A stretch of DNA of 64,000 bases from Anthonomus grandis grandis (lineage: Eukaryota; Arthropoda; Insecta; Coleoptera; Curculionidae): NCBI RefSeq assembly GCF_022605725.1, contig NC_065564.1, positions 10,022,698 to 10,086,697 on the forward strand, in the 5' to 3' direction. Position 1 is the stretch's first letter; every line of letters starts with the position of its first letter. Made by a program: the position numbers and the translations under genes. Shown here one piece after another: positions 13,325 through 24,360 of the stretch. The notes under the pieces are model-generated. The model made no database searches. It was not told the DNA's origin and saw nothing but the letters and a program-made list of their open reading frames with translations.

Positions 13325-14354
13325 CAGTGACCGCTCAAAGTTCCGCATAAATTCGAAAAGCGAAAATTCAAATAGCGTTGTCCTGTTAAGTTTTTTTCGA
13401 AAAAGTATGGCCCTATTACTATATTTTCCGCGATACCAGCCTAAACATTAATAGATTTACGGTACTGTGTATGAGCCTCAGTTGCGCAGTGTGGATTTGA
13501 CGCTGACCAGTACCGTACCGACAATTTTGCCGATTTACGACACCGTTTAAACAAAAAGTTGCTTCTGCATTTCAAATGTTCATCATAATTTTATAAGGGT
13601 GGTATTCATTTGCTTTTAAGATGCGTCTTACTGACGTTCCGGCTATATTATTGTCAACTAAAATTTGTGAAGTTGCATTGTTTGGATTTTTTTTGACGGA
13701 GAGCAGAACGTTTAATTTTGTTTCTTCAGAAATTTTTGGACGACCTGATCTTGGCAAATCCTTAACATGACCTGAAGTTATGAATTTGTGCTCTATTCTA
13801 CTAACTGTTGGCTGAGAAATAGGATGGTTTGGATATTTGGCATTAAACAGTTCACTTACTTCTTTTTGCGTGCGCATTCGTTGGGTTTCCGTTAAAATAG
13901 TCATAATTAATTCTGATAAAAACTATTAATTTTCGAACTGACAGTGACATTCAAAAATGGAGATTCTTTACAAGTGCAACCATGGAAATAGAAACAATTG
14001 GCAGTGTTTATAACATTATTTTTATCCTCGATTTTACCTTAATTTGTAAATAGACGTACTTATTTGTTTTCTTGTTATTTAAATGTAAATATTTCGGAAA
14101 CAGTTGAGTTTTGAGATAAGGTGTATTATTCGAAACTTGCTTGGAATTTCGCCTATATTTCATAAATGCAATCAAAAATATAGCATTCCATTTAAAAAAA
14201 ATGACGAAAAACGATGACGTCATATCTTTTTTGTTGTTCCACCCTGTATACAAATAACTGTAATACAAATAAAAATTGACGGGTCCGAGCGTTTTCTCAA
14301 AAAATCATGACTCTACTTTTTATCGAATTTATGCGGAACTTTAGGCGATCACTG
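13325..14354 (-). mobile_element. Non-autonomous Tc1-like transposon keeping only the DNA-binding half of the transposase
   Basis: Both ends start CAGTGA(C/T)CGC and continue with AAAGTTCCGCATAAATTCGA in inverted orientation. TA flanks both ends (13323-13324 and 14355-14356). The interior holds a 110-codon minus-strand ORF for the N-terminal helix-turn-helix region of the transposase and no catalytic domain, so the element is an internal-deletion derivative. Its right end is 41 bp from the splice acceptor of the exon at 14396. Confidence 0.9.
13572..13904 (-). CDS. Tc1-like transposase N-terminal DNA-binding fragment
   Basis: This intact 110-residue ORF contains two helix-turn-helix-like parts: EVSELFNAKYPNHPISQPTV with VSRIEHKF, then RSGRPKISEETKL with TSVRRILKANEYHPYKI. 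These are typical of the paired-like N-terminus of insect IS630/Tc1 transposases, which binds the terminal repeats. All three catalytic acidic residues would lie further downstream and are absent. The short open frame may be chance survival. If translated, it could bind transposon ends and compete with full-length enzyme, but that is only inference. Confidence 0.65.
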   Translation of the reverse strand: MTILTETQRMRTQKEVSELFNAKYPNHPISQPTVSRIEHKFITSGHVKDLPRSGRPKISEETKLNVLLSVKKNPNNATSQILVDNNIAGTSVRRILKANEYHPYKIMMNI

Positions 14355-14395
14355 TATATTTATAATGGGTTTGAAAAATACTTTTTTTATTACAG

Positions 14396-14563
14396 AACTA
14401 CCGTCCACATTTAGAAGAAAACAGAAGATTTTCATGCGGAAGTATAATTCAGAAAACAGCACCTGCGTCCTTTTTTTCACAACAGCCTAAAAGAAACGAA
14501 ATACCTGTCGAGAGTATCTACAATCAAAATAAGATTGAAACATTGCAGTGGCAAATAAAAGAG
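14396..14563 (+). CDS. Exon of the uncharacterised gene (56 codons)
   Basis: The acceptor TTTTTTTATTACAG sits just before 14396 and the donor GTAAGT just after 14563. Both ends are phase 0. It encodes NYRPHLEENRRFSCG through LQWQIKE, the first half of the helical stretch. The only polypyrimidine tract left is the short T run, since a transposon ends 41 bp upstream. Confidence 0.75.
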
Positions 14564-17500
14564 GTAAGTTAAAATGAATGTTTTATCAGCATTACTTTTC
14601 CTTCATTACTTTTCCTTTGGTACAAAGGTGCCAGCAATTAAATTATTTTTCTAGTTAGGTCTATTTGTAAACAGAAAGTAGTCAATATAGCTTTATCAAA
14701 TGAACTTCGATGCAGGTCATCAGTCGAAACATTGCCGGATTTTAAATATTTTCCTTAAACCAAAATATTTTGCAACTGAAAAGTATATTAACATATGTCA
14801 GTACTCTATATCGAGTGACGCAGGAAAAAGGGAATATTTATTAACTTTTTTACTTTTTACGTTAAATAAATGAAATTTCGTATATCGATAGAACAGCTAA
14901 GAGCATCTTTTGACATACTTGTCTTTCTTTACGGCGTGTAAGTCATAAAATACAATAAAAACTATTTTTCTGCGATTACTTGATTAAAAATTAAAACATT
15001 CAATGGCACCCTATTAAAAAAAAAAGTTCTATAAGTATTATAGAAAAAATTGGGTACGAGCGATAATATTTTGTTCCGTAGAATTTGTTGATGTAATTAT
15101 GGGTTAATCGTACAAAGAAATATATGAAAAATAAACGGTCTAAAAATAATATTTTTTTAGATTACAACAAACAAGATTTTTTAGATAACATCCCAAACTT
15201 CTATAAATTATTTTATAAATCTTATTATTACCTTTCTAATACTATGCACTTATTTTTAATAAGTAAATGGCAATTTTGTTTTGTTGAAGAAGTAGTCTAT
15301 TCTTGCAATGGAGTTAATAGGTCAATGGGTAAGTAAAGATACTTCGGTCATACTCATATCTCTTGTTGTCAGTTCTTGTTTACAAAACAATAGCTGTATT
15401 ATTATTAACCTATTGTCGTAATGGTGTAATTTTAAAGTTTTTGTAAATCCATGTTTGGTCTCATTCTCATGTATCTTAATTCGTTTTAATCCTTTAACAT
15501 TATCTTAGACACTAGATCTATAAGATGTATTAATGGAACCCCTTAATTTGATATCCCTGATGATGGTCATGTTATATGTCCGAAACATGTCGGATTAATA
15601 TTTTTTAAATAAATTTAGTGGAGGATCACCGAAGTACCTTTAGTTACCCATTATTGTTGTTTTGTTTTAGTTTATTAACATATTAGCAAAATATTTATAT
15701 GTCAGTTTTAGCTTTTTGAAACCGAAGAAAGCAAAAAAACATATGATAATTATTAATCTTAATTTAACAAATAGTTTTAATTAAATTAATTTATTTCGTT
15801 ATTGCAAATCTATTATTTAAAAATATACCTATAAATACTTATATTTGTACTTTCGAATTTTCAGATTGAAAAGAGTCGGGAAATGTATAAAGCTGTATTA
15901 AAACAAGTAGTGACTTTTCTTGAAAAGGCCTATGTTAGTTTGGAACACTTAGGTGCCCGACTTAATACAAAAAAGTCAGTGACGAGATCAAAAAGTGAAC
16001 ATTACATTTTCGATGAAAGTGATAATTGCAGTGTGAGCAGTAAAAGAAGTTTAGTTGAGGAGCCTTTTAATAATTGGTAATTGCTATTCGTAAGCCGTTT
16101 ATAACGTATGCTCCAAAAAACAATGCTTATAGAATAATATTCTTATAATCATAAACTATATTTATTACTTGTTTTTTCTTTTAAAGGAATCCTTCCCAGA
16201 AACGACAAGATTGCAATCCTAATGAAGTACCTCCAGAAAAACTATCCCAGGAAGCGTTTCGCCTTCTTAGAACCGCCCAGTCGTTACTTAGCACACAAGA
16301 ACCAAAGCTTAGCTCATCGGACAGCATTCCTGACGTACCATCTGATGTAGAATTTCTACAACAACTAGCAAAAGAATTTCCCTGCGAAAGTGCAAAGCCT
16401 CAGAGGTCCAGTAGTTTTAATTTAAGTCCAAAACTTATTTTGCCCGAGAGCGAGATTAGCATTTCTATGGCGTTAAACAGAAAATTGTCGCTACAACTAA
16501 ATGAGTACCGACGCAACTCGGAATCGTCTAAGAATTTCAAAAATTCAGCCGGGTCTGACATTGATGAAAATGATTGTTATTTCCTAGGACCAAGAGTAGA
16601 CAAGCTCGAAAGAAATTCGCAAACTAGTGATTCCATAAGAAGTTCTGGAAATGAATTTACGGAGAATAAGTTTAAATGCGTAAAGGAACAGTTAAATCCT
16701 GGATCCCTTGCTACGGCTAGTATTAGTTCGACAGAAGATGAGAGTGGGTTCTCTTCAATGAATTCATTTCAGGATATTGGATTGCCTCTAATTAATTCGA
16801 CAGGTTTAGAAGATGTAAGTTGCTTTATTGTTACAAATTTGTTTTAATGTCTATTTTCAATTTTTGAAGCATAACTATGCAATTAATCCTAATGTAATAA
16901 ATTAAAAAAAAAAATTATTTACACTATTTAAACGTGTTGGAACGGAACTCGGCCAAAAAAACTCGGGTGTCAGGAACAAGCTATTCTTATTTATCTTATA
17001 CTAAGATGTCTGATAACGTATTACTTAGTATGAGACTTATTCAAAGACTTTAAAATTTGTCCAATTAGTGACTGTAAAAATATCATCAATACTGAAAACA
17101 TCATCGGTTCATTTGTCAAAAGAACGACTCTACTAAAACGAAAATAAAGAAAAATCTGGTGAAGTGCACAAACTATACTATTTTTATCAGGCCAGCAGTA
17201 TCAAGATATAAAAAATAAATGTATTATACAATAAACTTATAAATAACTAATAATAAAGCTATTTTGTTTTAACATAGAATTAGAAAAAACCAATTACATA
17301 TAACAATGTTAAAGATTGATAAATTTGTTCTATATCTTTGGCCATTGGCTACTTAAATACCAAAACTGACCTCTTCAGTTTTTTAGTTTAAAATAATTAA
17401 TATAGTAAATAAATAATATGAGGCAGCCTGTATGTTATATAAACACGCACTTTTACTTATTCACTTGTTTTACGCCAACTCGCACACGCCCTGTCCAGAC

Positions 17501-19702
17501 AATCACGATCAAGAGATTTATCGAATTTTCTAGAGTCTCAGTACCGCCTAAAGGTTATGGCATTACTATTTATTATATTAAGTCGAGATTCAGTATTTTA
17601 CAGGCCAATCATTTAATGTCACTTTCATGTATTAAAGAAGCTCAGGTGTATAGATGTGTAGACTCACCCAGGAAGAAACAGCTTAACCCCCTATTTAACT
17701 CCCTTAGCAAAAAGGTATGATCGTACGGGCTTTAGGTATCTAGTACTAACAACTTAATTTAAATATACTTAATAATGCCAAATATAAGGTTATTAATCAG
17801 CTAAGGAGAGATTTAAATGTTTTCAACAATGTTAAATTTAAAAGAAAATAAATTATAGGTAGATAAAAGAATAAATCAGTAAAACAACAGATTTCTATTT
17901 ACTATTGAATTAAAACGGGTATTTTGCTGGTATTAAGCTGCTATCAAGGCTAGGAAACCACTCAGTCGCCAATCCTCTTGTAGGTGGCTCCAGCCACTTT
18001 AGAGATATGATGTTCCTAATCAGTTTGTCACAATCGGGGAAAACAGACACAGTGGTGAGAATCCGAAAGCTCGAAGGTTTTAACTTAACCACCAGTTAAG
18101 CTAGGTACACCAGGTATCGCAGAATTCCAAAAGGCAAAAGATTTACCTTTTGGGTAAATCTAAAGGTAAATCGGAGTCCAGGATAAATCTAAACCCAAAA
18201 AAAAACGAAAAGCAAAGCAGAAAGAAGAAAAAAGCCCTCAAAGAAATATCCTCTATTAAATTAATAATCAAGTAGAAATCATAAGTCTTACCTTGCAAAC
18301 CAATGAGAATTACCAACAACATGCCATTAAGGAATGTAACGCAGTTGGTTTGCTTTTACATAAATTTCTGGATAAGTTATGGAATCCCGTTCTGCGCATT
18401 AAATCACTTTCATCCCCTATATAGAGTAAAATTTTAAAAGACAGCGTGTGGTCACCTACGATTTCCAGCCAACTGAGAATGATCTAGGATCATCTTCCTT
18501 TAAAAAAAACTAGAAAAACTAGAATGAAAAGCAAATAAATAAATAGCTCATTGCCAGAACATAATTCTACTAATGTGAGATTTACAGGAAAAAAACAGAA
18601 ATTTATGAAAACCGTAATCGGACTTAAAGAAGTACCACACAAAGGACAAGAACAAAATATCCCCTCTGTCCCCTGTGTAGATCTTGCGCTCAATCGAAAA
18701 CAGCCAATGTTTATTAAAGTATATTCAATGTTCTAAGTTAGCCTGTGAACTTAGATTAAAGATTCCGCATCATGTTTTTAGATTTACAACAACGAACCTT
18801 TCGAGAAGCAGAAAGAATACACCCGATGCCTTCCATAATTGAACAGAATAATAATATCGAGCCACGTTTAGTTAATTTTATAAAAGAAAACCTGGTTGAG
18901 ACAGAAGGCGATAATGACGACCTAATTAAATTTGCGTACATTAATAATGGAAATATATTTTGAAATGAAATAGTTATTTAAATATTTTATAATTAAGATT
19001 TATTTCTATAAGATTTATAATAAAAATCTTTATAAAAATCAAAACATATTGAAGACTTTCCTAACATACAAACTTTCTGAATTATTGATTGTTTCTCACT
19101 GTTCTTACGGAAATATTAGGTATATCCCTACGTGGATGTATAGTCTTAAGTTAAACCGCAGCGAATATAAAATTTTTATTTTTGCTTCATGTTTTAAACA
19201 TAACTTAAAATGTAAATTTATTTAATCAATCTAGTAGACAATGTATTTTGTCAGTTTAATATTTAAAATAATTTTTGAATAATCGTGTATTACTAATAAC
19301 TTGTGTAGGCTAATGAAATTAAAATTGTTTCAGGTTTCAGCCCGTAGCGTACTTTTAAAAAGTATGCTTCACAATAACTGCGATACCCTCATAGAAGGCA
19401 CTATTTTACCTCTCCTCGAAAGTTCTTCTACGAAGACCCAATACTTAGGTAGAACATGTGAAAAATATAAAAAGCCTATGGATAAAGACAGTTTACTACA
19501 GGAAGAGAAGGAAAGATGTAAATTAAATGACATTAAGTTATGGCAAAAATGTCCACTTGAAAAACCTTCGACGACTGCAATTTCAAGCATTTCTAATTCT
19601 GGACTTACAACACCTCTTAGTTCTAGAGGAAACCATCAAAGATGGCATTCAACTCCTGAACAAAAAGATAGTAAACAATTACTCAAAGTTCTTTGGGTTT
19701 AG
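14396..19702 (+). CDS. Uncharacterised serine-rich protein with a coiled-coil-like stretch, C-terminal four exons
   Basis: Four exons join in frame: 14396-14563, 15865-16076, 16187-16814 and 19334-19702. All introns are GT-AG (donors GTAAGT, GTAATT, GTAAGT). A Trp codon is split correctly across the second intron. Together they give about 458 codons ending in TAA or TAG at 19700-19702. A likely helical, coiled-coil-like piece (IETLQWQIKEIEKSREMYK plus VTFLEKAYVSLEHLG) is followed by Ser-rich, probably disordered sequence with a conserved-looking segment, QEAFRLLRTAQSLL. No enzyme motif is visible. Upstream exons, including the start codon, were not found and may lie far left, beyond the transposons. 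A candidate poly(A) signal AATAAA lies near 19824. I do not recognise the family. Confidence 0.75.
15553..15596 (+). ncRNA. Hammerhead-ribozyme-like motif (possibly Penelope-type), in an intron
   Basis: CTGATGA (15557-15563) is followed by an imperfect stem (GGTCAT with ATGTCC, one mismatch and one bulged T), then GAAA (15582-15585), then ACATGTC. In that segment AC can pair with GT, leaving a GTC cleavage triplet (15589-15591). The next bases GGAT pair with ATCC just upstream of the core. This is the arrangement of a type I hammerhead with the very short stem III known from Penelope-like and similar repeats. It looks slightly worn. No reverse transcriptase is nearby. Confidence 0.45.
15865..16076 (+). 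CDS. Exon of the uncharacterised gene (70 codons plus 2 nt)
   Basis: The acceptor TTTTCAG precedes 15865 and the donor GTAATT follows 16076. It encodes the remainder of the helical stretch (MYKAVLKQVVTFLEKAYVSL) and a Ser-rich tail. The codon split with the next exon makes Trp (TG plus G). Confidence 0.75.
16187..16814 (+). CDS. Largest exon of the uncharacterised gene (209 codons plus 1 nt)
   Basis: The acceptor TTTTAAAG precedes 16187 and the donor GTAAGT follows 16814. The sequence is Ser/Asn-rich and acidic, with EAFRLLRTAQSLLSTQEPKL and PSDVEFLQQLAKEFP as the most structured-looking parts. The ORF opens well before the ATG-like positions, confirming that it is internal coding sequence. 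Confidence 0.75.
16815..19333 (+). other. Intron 3 of the uncharacterised gene, contents not recognised
   Basis: This 2.5-kb intron contains ORF fragments near 17418-17720 and 18551-18960 (such as REAERIHPMPSIIEQNNN) and a less AT-rich patch at 17900-18120. They may be transposon debris, but I cannot assign them. Confidence 0.4.
19334..19702 (+). CDS. Terminal exon of the uncharacterised gene (122 codons)
   Basis: Two AGs lie close together; only the first (TTTCAG then GTTTCAGCC) keeps the frame open. It encodes VSARSVLLKSMLHNNCDTL, a Lys/Glu-rich middle and a Ser-rich end. It stops at 19700-19702, about 120 bp before AATAAA. Confidence 0.7.
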   Translation, partial: VSARSVLLKSMLHNNCDTLIEGTILPLLESSSTKTQYLGRTCEKYKKPMDKDSLLQEEKERCKLNDIKLWQKCPLEKPSTTAISSISNSGLTTPLSSRGNHQRWHSTPEQKDSKQLLKVLWV

Positions 19703-20309
19703 AGCCTAAACAAGTAGTTTACGCTAATATAAAATCTAAGTGCATAGGAATTAGTTTACGTCTATTATCCTATAATCTCTAAGTTATTGTAAGATTTTTA
19801 ATGATGTAATTGTTTATTTGTTAATAAAAACGTAATATTTTGAATGATATAAAAACATTATAATTCAGATGAGACATTGAAAGATAATAATATATTCACC
19901 CATAACCAATTTCATTATTACAACAGCCATTATACAGGTTGGAGAATTAAGATTACAAATTGTCACGGCAAAATCACGGTATCACTGATTTCTCTCGTGG
20001 ATGAACCGCCGCCTCTGATCGTCCAATAGGTATTTGCTGTTTTTGTTTTTATAAAATAAAAATAATGATACATGCCTCATTTTGCTGTTTGACTGCACAC
20101 TGAACTATTGAATTAACTTTTTTCAAATTATTAAATAGTTTTATAGAGGAAATTCGGCAGTACAATGTGGGGATTTGTTTTCAATTACATTTAAAAATAG
20201 ACTGATTCCCTGCAATAAAAAAAACAATTTTAAATGTGGTTTCAAATTTTTAGATATCCTTTTATCTTCAAAATTATTATAAATGCCACGTTAAAGTACG
20301 AGAGGAACT

Positions 20310-20880
20310 TCTATGGAAAATGAGCAAGACTGGCTGGAAGAACATGGACTTGATTATATTGAACTAGATTAAACAGGATCAAGTAGAAGTATCGGAGAGG
20401 AAGTGGGTATGGACCATGAAACTATTACCATTATTTCGAAAAAACATGGGTATAAATGTTTAAAATGTTCTAAACCTTATGAGATATTTCCCGAAGACCA
20501 GTGGTGAAAAATGGCATGTTGTGAAACCATGATGGAAAAAGTAAATGAAAATTAAAATTTTTTATGAAATATTATTCTTTCAGATGAATTTTATACGAAA
20601 TACATGCATGCGCATTCCTAAATTTCGGCGTTAAGCACCTCTCTTTAGATAATGACTCTTCAACCTGTATACTGTGTACTGTGGACCTATTAGAGACAAG
20701 TTAATTGGCCTTAAATTTTATTGAAGGTTAGACTAGAAGGATTGACTAAAATATATAGATTTTACCTCTATTATCAATTCTTCTTAAAGATTTAATATTT
20801 CAAGAAGGCGCAAACACGTATTAGCACAATGATAGCTGTCCCGAAAGAAACTCAAAGAAATACGAGCATGTTATAATATG
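20310..20880 (+). pseudogene. Tc1/mariner-type transposase relic (middle part)
   Basis: Plus-strand peptides near 20390-20600 run as IGEEVGMDHETITIISKKHG, then CETMMEKVNEN and ILSDE, the last being the usual position of the first catalytic Asp. Near 20690-20720 DKLIG with FIEG fits the strand after it. Stops are frequent and no catalytic DGAP motif remains. It is a different family from the other Tc1-type relics here. Confidence 0.6.
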
Positions 20881-22135
20881 TAACCTTTAATTATCCATAT
20901 ATCAATGCTTATAGAGTCAATTTCTAAACTTACACATCAAAAATACTGCATGTAATAATAATCTTACCTTTATGTAATAAACTGAAAGTCGATTTTCATC
21001 TAGTTTATTTTTATTTATTTTTTCTGCGTTCGAAATATATTAAAATACAACCGAGAAATGTTGGTTGTCATTAATTAGGAAGGTTCCATTGTTTTTAATT
21101 TTAGTTCGCTTAATATGTAGTTCTAAAAATATAAAAAATATATGTTTTTCATTTTTAAGTTATCTTTAAAAATAAAAAAGTTATTGCCTTCCAAATTTTA
21201 AAATACCCAGGAGACAGTTTCGTTTGATGCCGTCACAATACACAACTCTGATATTGAAATAATACCCTGCTTTATTTAGTTGGCAAAAGAAATCTTCTTA
21301 AAACTCGTATGCTATTCTTAATTGTATCAAGAAACTAAATTTACCCCTAAACGTTATATTTAAAAATAAAATTAATTGAAACATCAATTATTTACATTAA
21401 AATTTAAAAATTCCAATTTAATTCTTTTACAGGAGATAAAATGTTAAAAAACAAAAATATCAAGGACTAAAAATATTTAAAAACAAAATTAATTTAATTA
21501 AAGTCAATTTTAAGGTAATCTATTATTTATTGGTATATCAATATTTTGTAATAATCCACACGCTTTCAATGATGAATTGTAAATACTAATAAAATGAAAA
21601 TTATTGTATAATTTAATATTTGGTAAATAAAACGTATTTGAATCTAAATAATCTATTTTATCCAAAAAGACTACAATAAAAAGACTGAATTGTATGCTAA
21701 ATGTACGTGCCCAAAAATGAACGATAACTAGATTCAAAAGTAGCTACATCAGCGCCGTTGGTCAGAAGTCTACTCATAATGATGCTCACCGCATTTTGTT
21801 AGGATTTGTATGTAGCGCCAACCTTCGAATTGCGAGAATCTACGAAAGGCTAGGACGTACACCAAAACGTAAGTAAGTACATAAAATTACAAAAGTATAA
21901 GAAACCTTACATCGAATTTGTCTGAAATTTAGCACACACATTTTCGCTTATCCTCCGCTCACACCTCTATTTTAATTGTCGACATCTGACATATATCTTG
22001 TCATATATAAATTTAATAAGCCTTTAGCTATAAGTATTTACCGGCCGTAACTCTGACTCCCATTTTAAGTCCTGACGGAGATGGCAGTCATTTTGGGGAT
22101 CCCCAAGCGAGAGGATTAGACACGATTCTGTCCCC
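20881..22135. other. AT-rich spacer
   Basis: No gene or repeat structure is recognised. A 75-codon minus-strand ORF at 21510-21737 lacks any motif. Confidence 0.4.
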
Positions 22136-22470
22136 TTAAGAGGCCTCCGGACATCCGCAAAACGCATTTTCATTTGGAAGGCTTATTATTGAAAAAAAGT
22201 CTATATGTTATTAATAAAAGTTATTTTAAATTACCCAAAGAATATTGGAAAGTCAATAATTTTTAACAAAATTTAAAATTTGGGACAAAAAATCCTTCCT
22301 ATTAGACGAATATGGACTTTACAATATTCTACTTTTAGGTAGTATATGTAGGTAATTATATGTAATTCGAGTTCAAGGTATACCTATTAATTTTGGTTTG
22401 ATTTATTGCCTCTTGCTGATGCGACGCGACAGGTCAATTTATGTGACTATTGTGCGTTTATTGATATATC

Positions 22471-22748
22471 TGTCGAGTGCGTATTAATGTAAAACTACCC
22501 GTCGTACATAATACGCGGTTCGGTACAATAATAAAAGCCAAAAACTTTAGACAAAAAAAAAACACTTATATTATCAAACAAAAATCAGGCAGTTTTAAGA
22601 TGGTTAAAGACTATGTAATGTATGAAAATTAAATAAAAATCAGAAAAAGCAAAAAACCTATTAACCCGGCCCCGAGAATATAAAACCGACCGAAATAATA
22701 AAATAAAAACTGATAGCTCTGACAGACGTCGTTCAGGATGACGTGACA
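22471..22748 (-). repeat. BEL/Pao 3' LTR
   Basis: It matches the LTR at 27841-28116 with about six substitutions and two single-base indels. The adjoining inner sequence CTCCCACCT (sense AGGTGGGAG, 22750-22758) is the polypurine tract. Confidence 0.95.
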
Positions 22749-24341
22749 TTCTCCCACCTGAGGCATGTTTTTAAAACAAGAGTCCTCACAGGGTACATTT
22801 GCCTCGACCAACCTCGATTTAGGGCTAGTCAATGCCTTGCTATCCATTAAGCCCTCTTCTGCACATTCCAAGGGGTAGAGACGTTGTACAGGTCTCAAAA
22901 GTTGGCCCCTTTCGGTACTGACCGGCACCACTCGAACCTCACCATCTTTGCCAGGTAGCAGCTCAATAACCCTCCCTAACGGCCAATTAACCCGCTTATC
23001 TAGGTTATTGCCAATAAAAACCACATCCCCTATCTTAACTTGATAACTGGAACTTCCCTTGGACCATAGCTGCAACTGCCCTAGGTATTCATTACGAAAC
23101 CTTCGACGAAGATCCTCTGCCAATTTCTGTCTATGCTGTACCTTCCTAGACAGAGAATGACGGTCAACAGCATCACAATCTGGATTATCGTTAACAAGCT
23201 TTCGTAATCCAGTAAAGCTCGTCCCAATACTTTACGCAACAATTGTTTCAAGACTCCGACAAGTCTTTCCCAGAATCCTCCCCACCACGCCGCCGTTGGA
23301 GGATTAAAACGCCATTGGATCCGCTCGGTACTACTAGTTTCGGCAAATTTTTTAAAGTCTACTCGCGAAAACGCGTTGTCCGTACCCACGAAATTTGTCC
23401 CGTTATCACTGTATATAGTCCGAGGGCGACCCCGCCTGGCAATAAACCGACGCAATGCTTGCATGAAACACACAACCGATAAAGATGAACAAAGTTCCAA
23501 ATGAACGGCCCGATATACCGCACATGTAAAAAGGCATATCCATACCTTTTCTCCCGATTTGACAAATAATGGACCAGCAAAGTCAACACCGGTTATTTCA
23601 AATGCTATAGCATCGCGAACCCGATCAATAGGTAAGGGTGGCGATCTTACAGTAACCGGCTTCGATGTGTGTCTCTTGCATACTACGCACTTTGATATCG
23701 CATGTCGAATGGCTCGACGACCACCCAAAATCCAAAAATTTTGCCGTAAAATACACATTAAACTTGCCAATATGCCCTAACTTTAAGTGTTCTCCAAAAA
23801 TAAGTCTGTTTACTAAAAAATGTTTACCAGGTAATATCACAGGAAAAAGGAAGTTGTCACAATCACTCCTATTACTTATATGGGATTTTAATCTAATGAC
23901 GCCATCCATATCTTCGAAAACTTCCATGCCGCTTAGTCTATTTTTATTGTCTTCAAAGAATTCTTGTTGCACTTGTCTTAATAGAAATATCTCGGCTTGA
24001 TTAATTTCTTCGGTACTTAAGGGCCCTGTGTGCCGCTCCTTATTTCTCGTATTATAAATAAATCGAGATATCCATGCACACATCCGTATAATTTTCAAAT
24101 ACTGAGAAAAGTAGTCCAAGTGCCAATCCATAAGAGACATTTTCTCACGCTCATTATTTATTAAGACAGTAACCAACTTTTTCCTCCTCTCCCTATTAAT
24201 TTCTTCCTCATCGTAGCTAAGGCTTTCCAGGGGGGTGTTAAAAGGATTTTGATAAAGCCATTGTGGACCCTCCCACCATCTTAATTGAACCAATTGCTTA
24301 ATAGAGCAGCCTCGAGATGGTAAGTCGGCAGGATTTAACAA
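22629..24341 (-). pseudogene. BEL/Pao RNase H end and integrase, two frame breaks
   Basis: The part from 24341 (NPADLPSRG) runs to an integrase zinc region. The frame breaks near 23770. The next ORF has the second zinc pair CVVCKRH and the integrase core: GVDFAGPLF, SDNGTNFVG and AAWWGGFWERLVG, giving the D, D and E residues. Another break near 23180 leads to the C-terminal domain (YQVKIGDVVFIGNN, PLGRVIELLPGKDGEVRVV). The last ORF reads through the polypurine tract into the LTR, so its tail is not protein-like. Confidence 0.85.
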
Positions 24342-24360
24342 CCCAGGTACATGCCTCCAG

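Noticed and set aside
18490..18963. Pairs of overlapping ORFs on both strands near 18.5-18.9 kb as extra exons of the plus-strand gene
   Set aside because: Exon 4 and the terminal exon already join in phase 0, and I found no acceptor-donor pair here that keeps the frame with good sites.
19936..20669. TATACAGGTTG and inverted CAACCTGTATA as ends of a transposon
   Set aside because: Similarity covers only about 20 bases and the transposase relic continues beyond the right end, so the element is not supported.
23243..24000. Plus-strand ORFs in the BEL/Pao region
   Set aside because: All are antisense shadows of pol.
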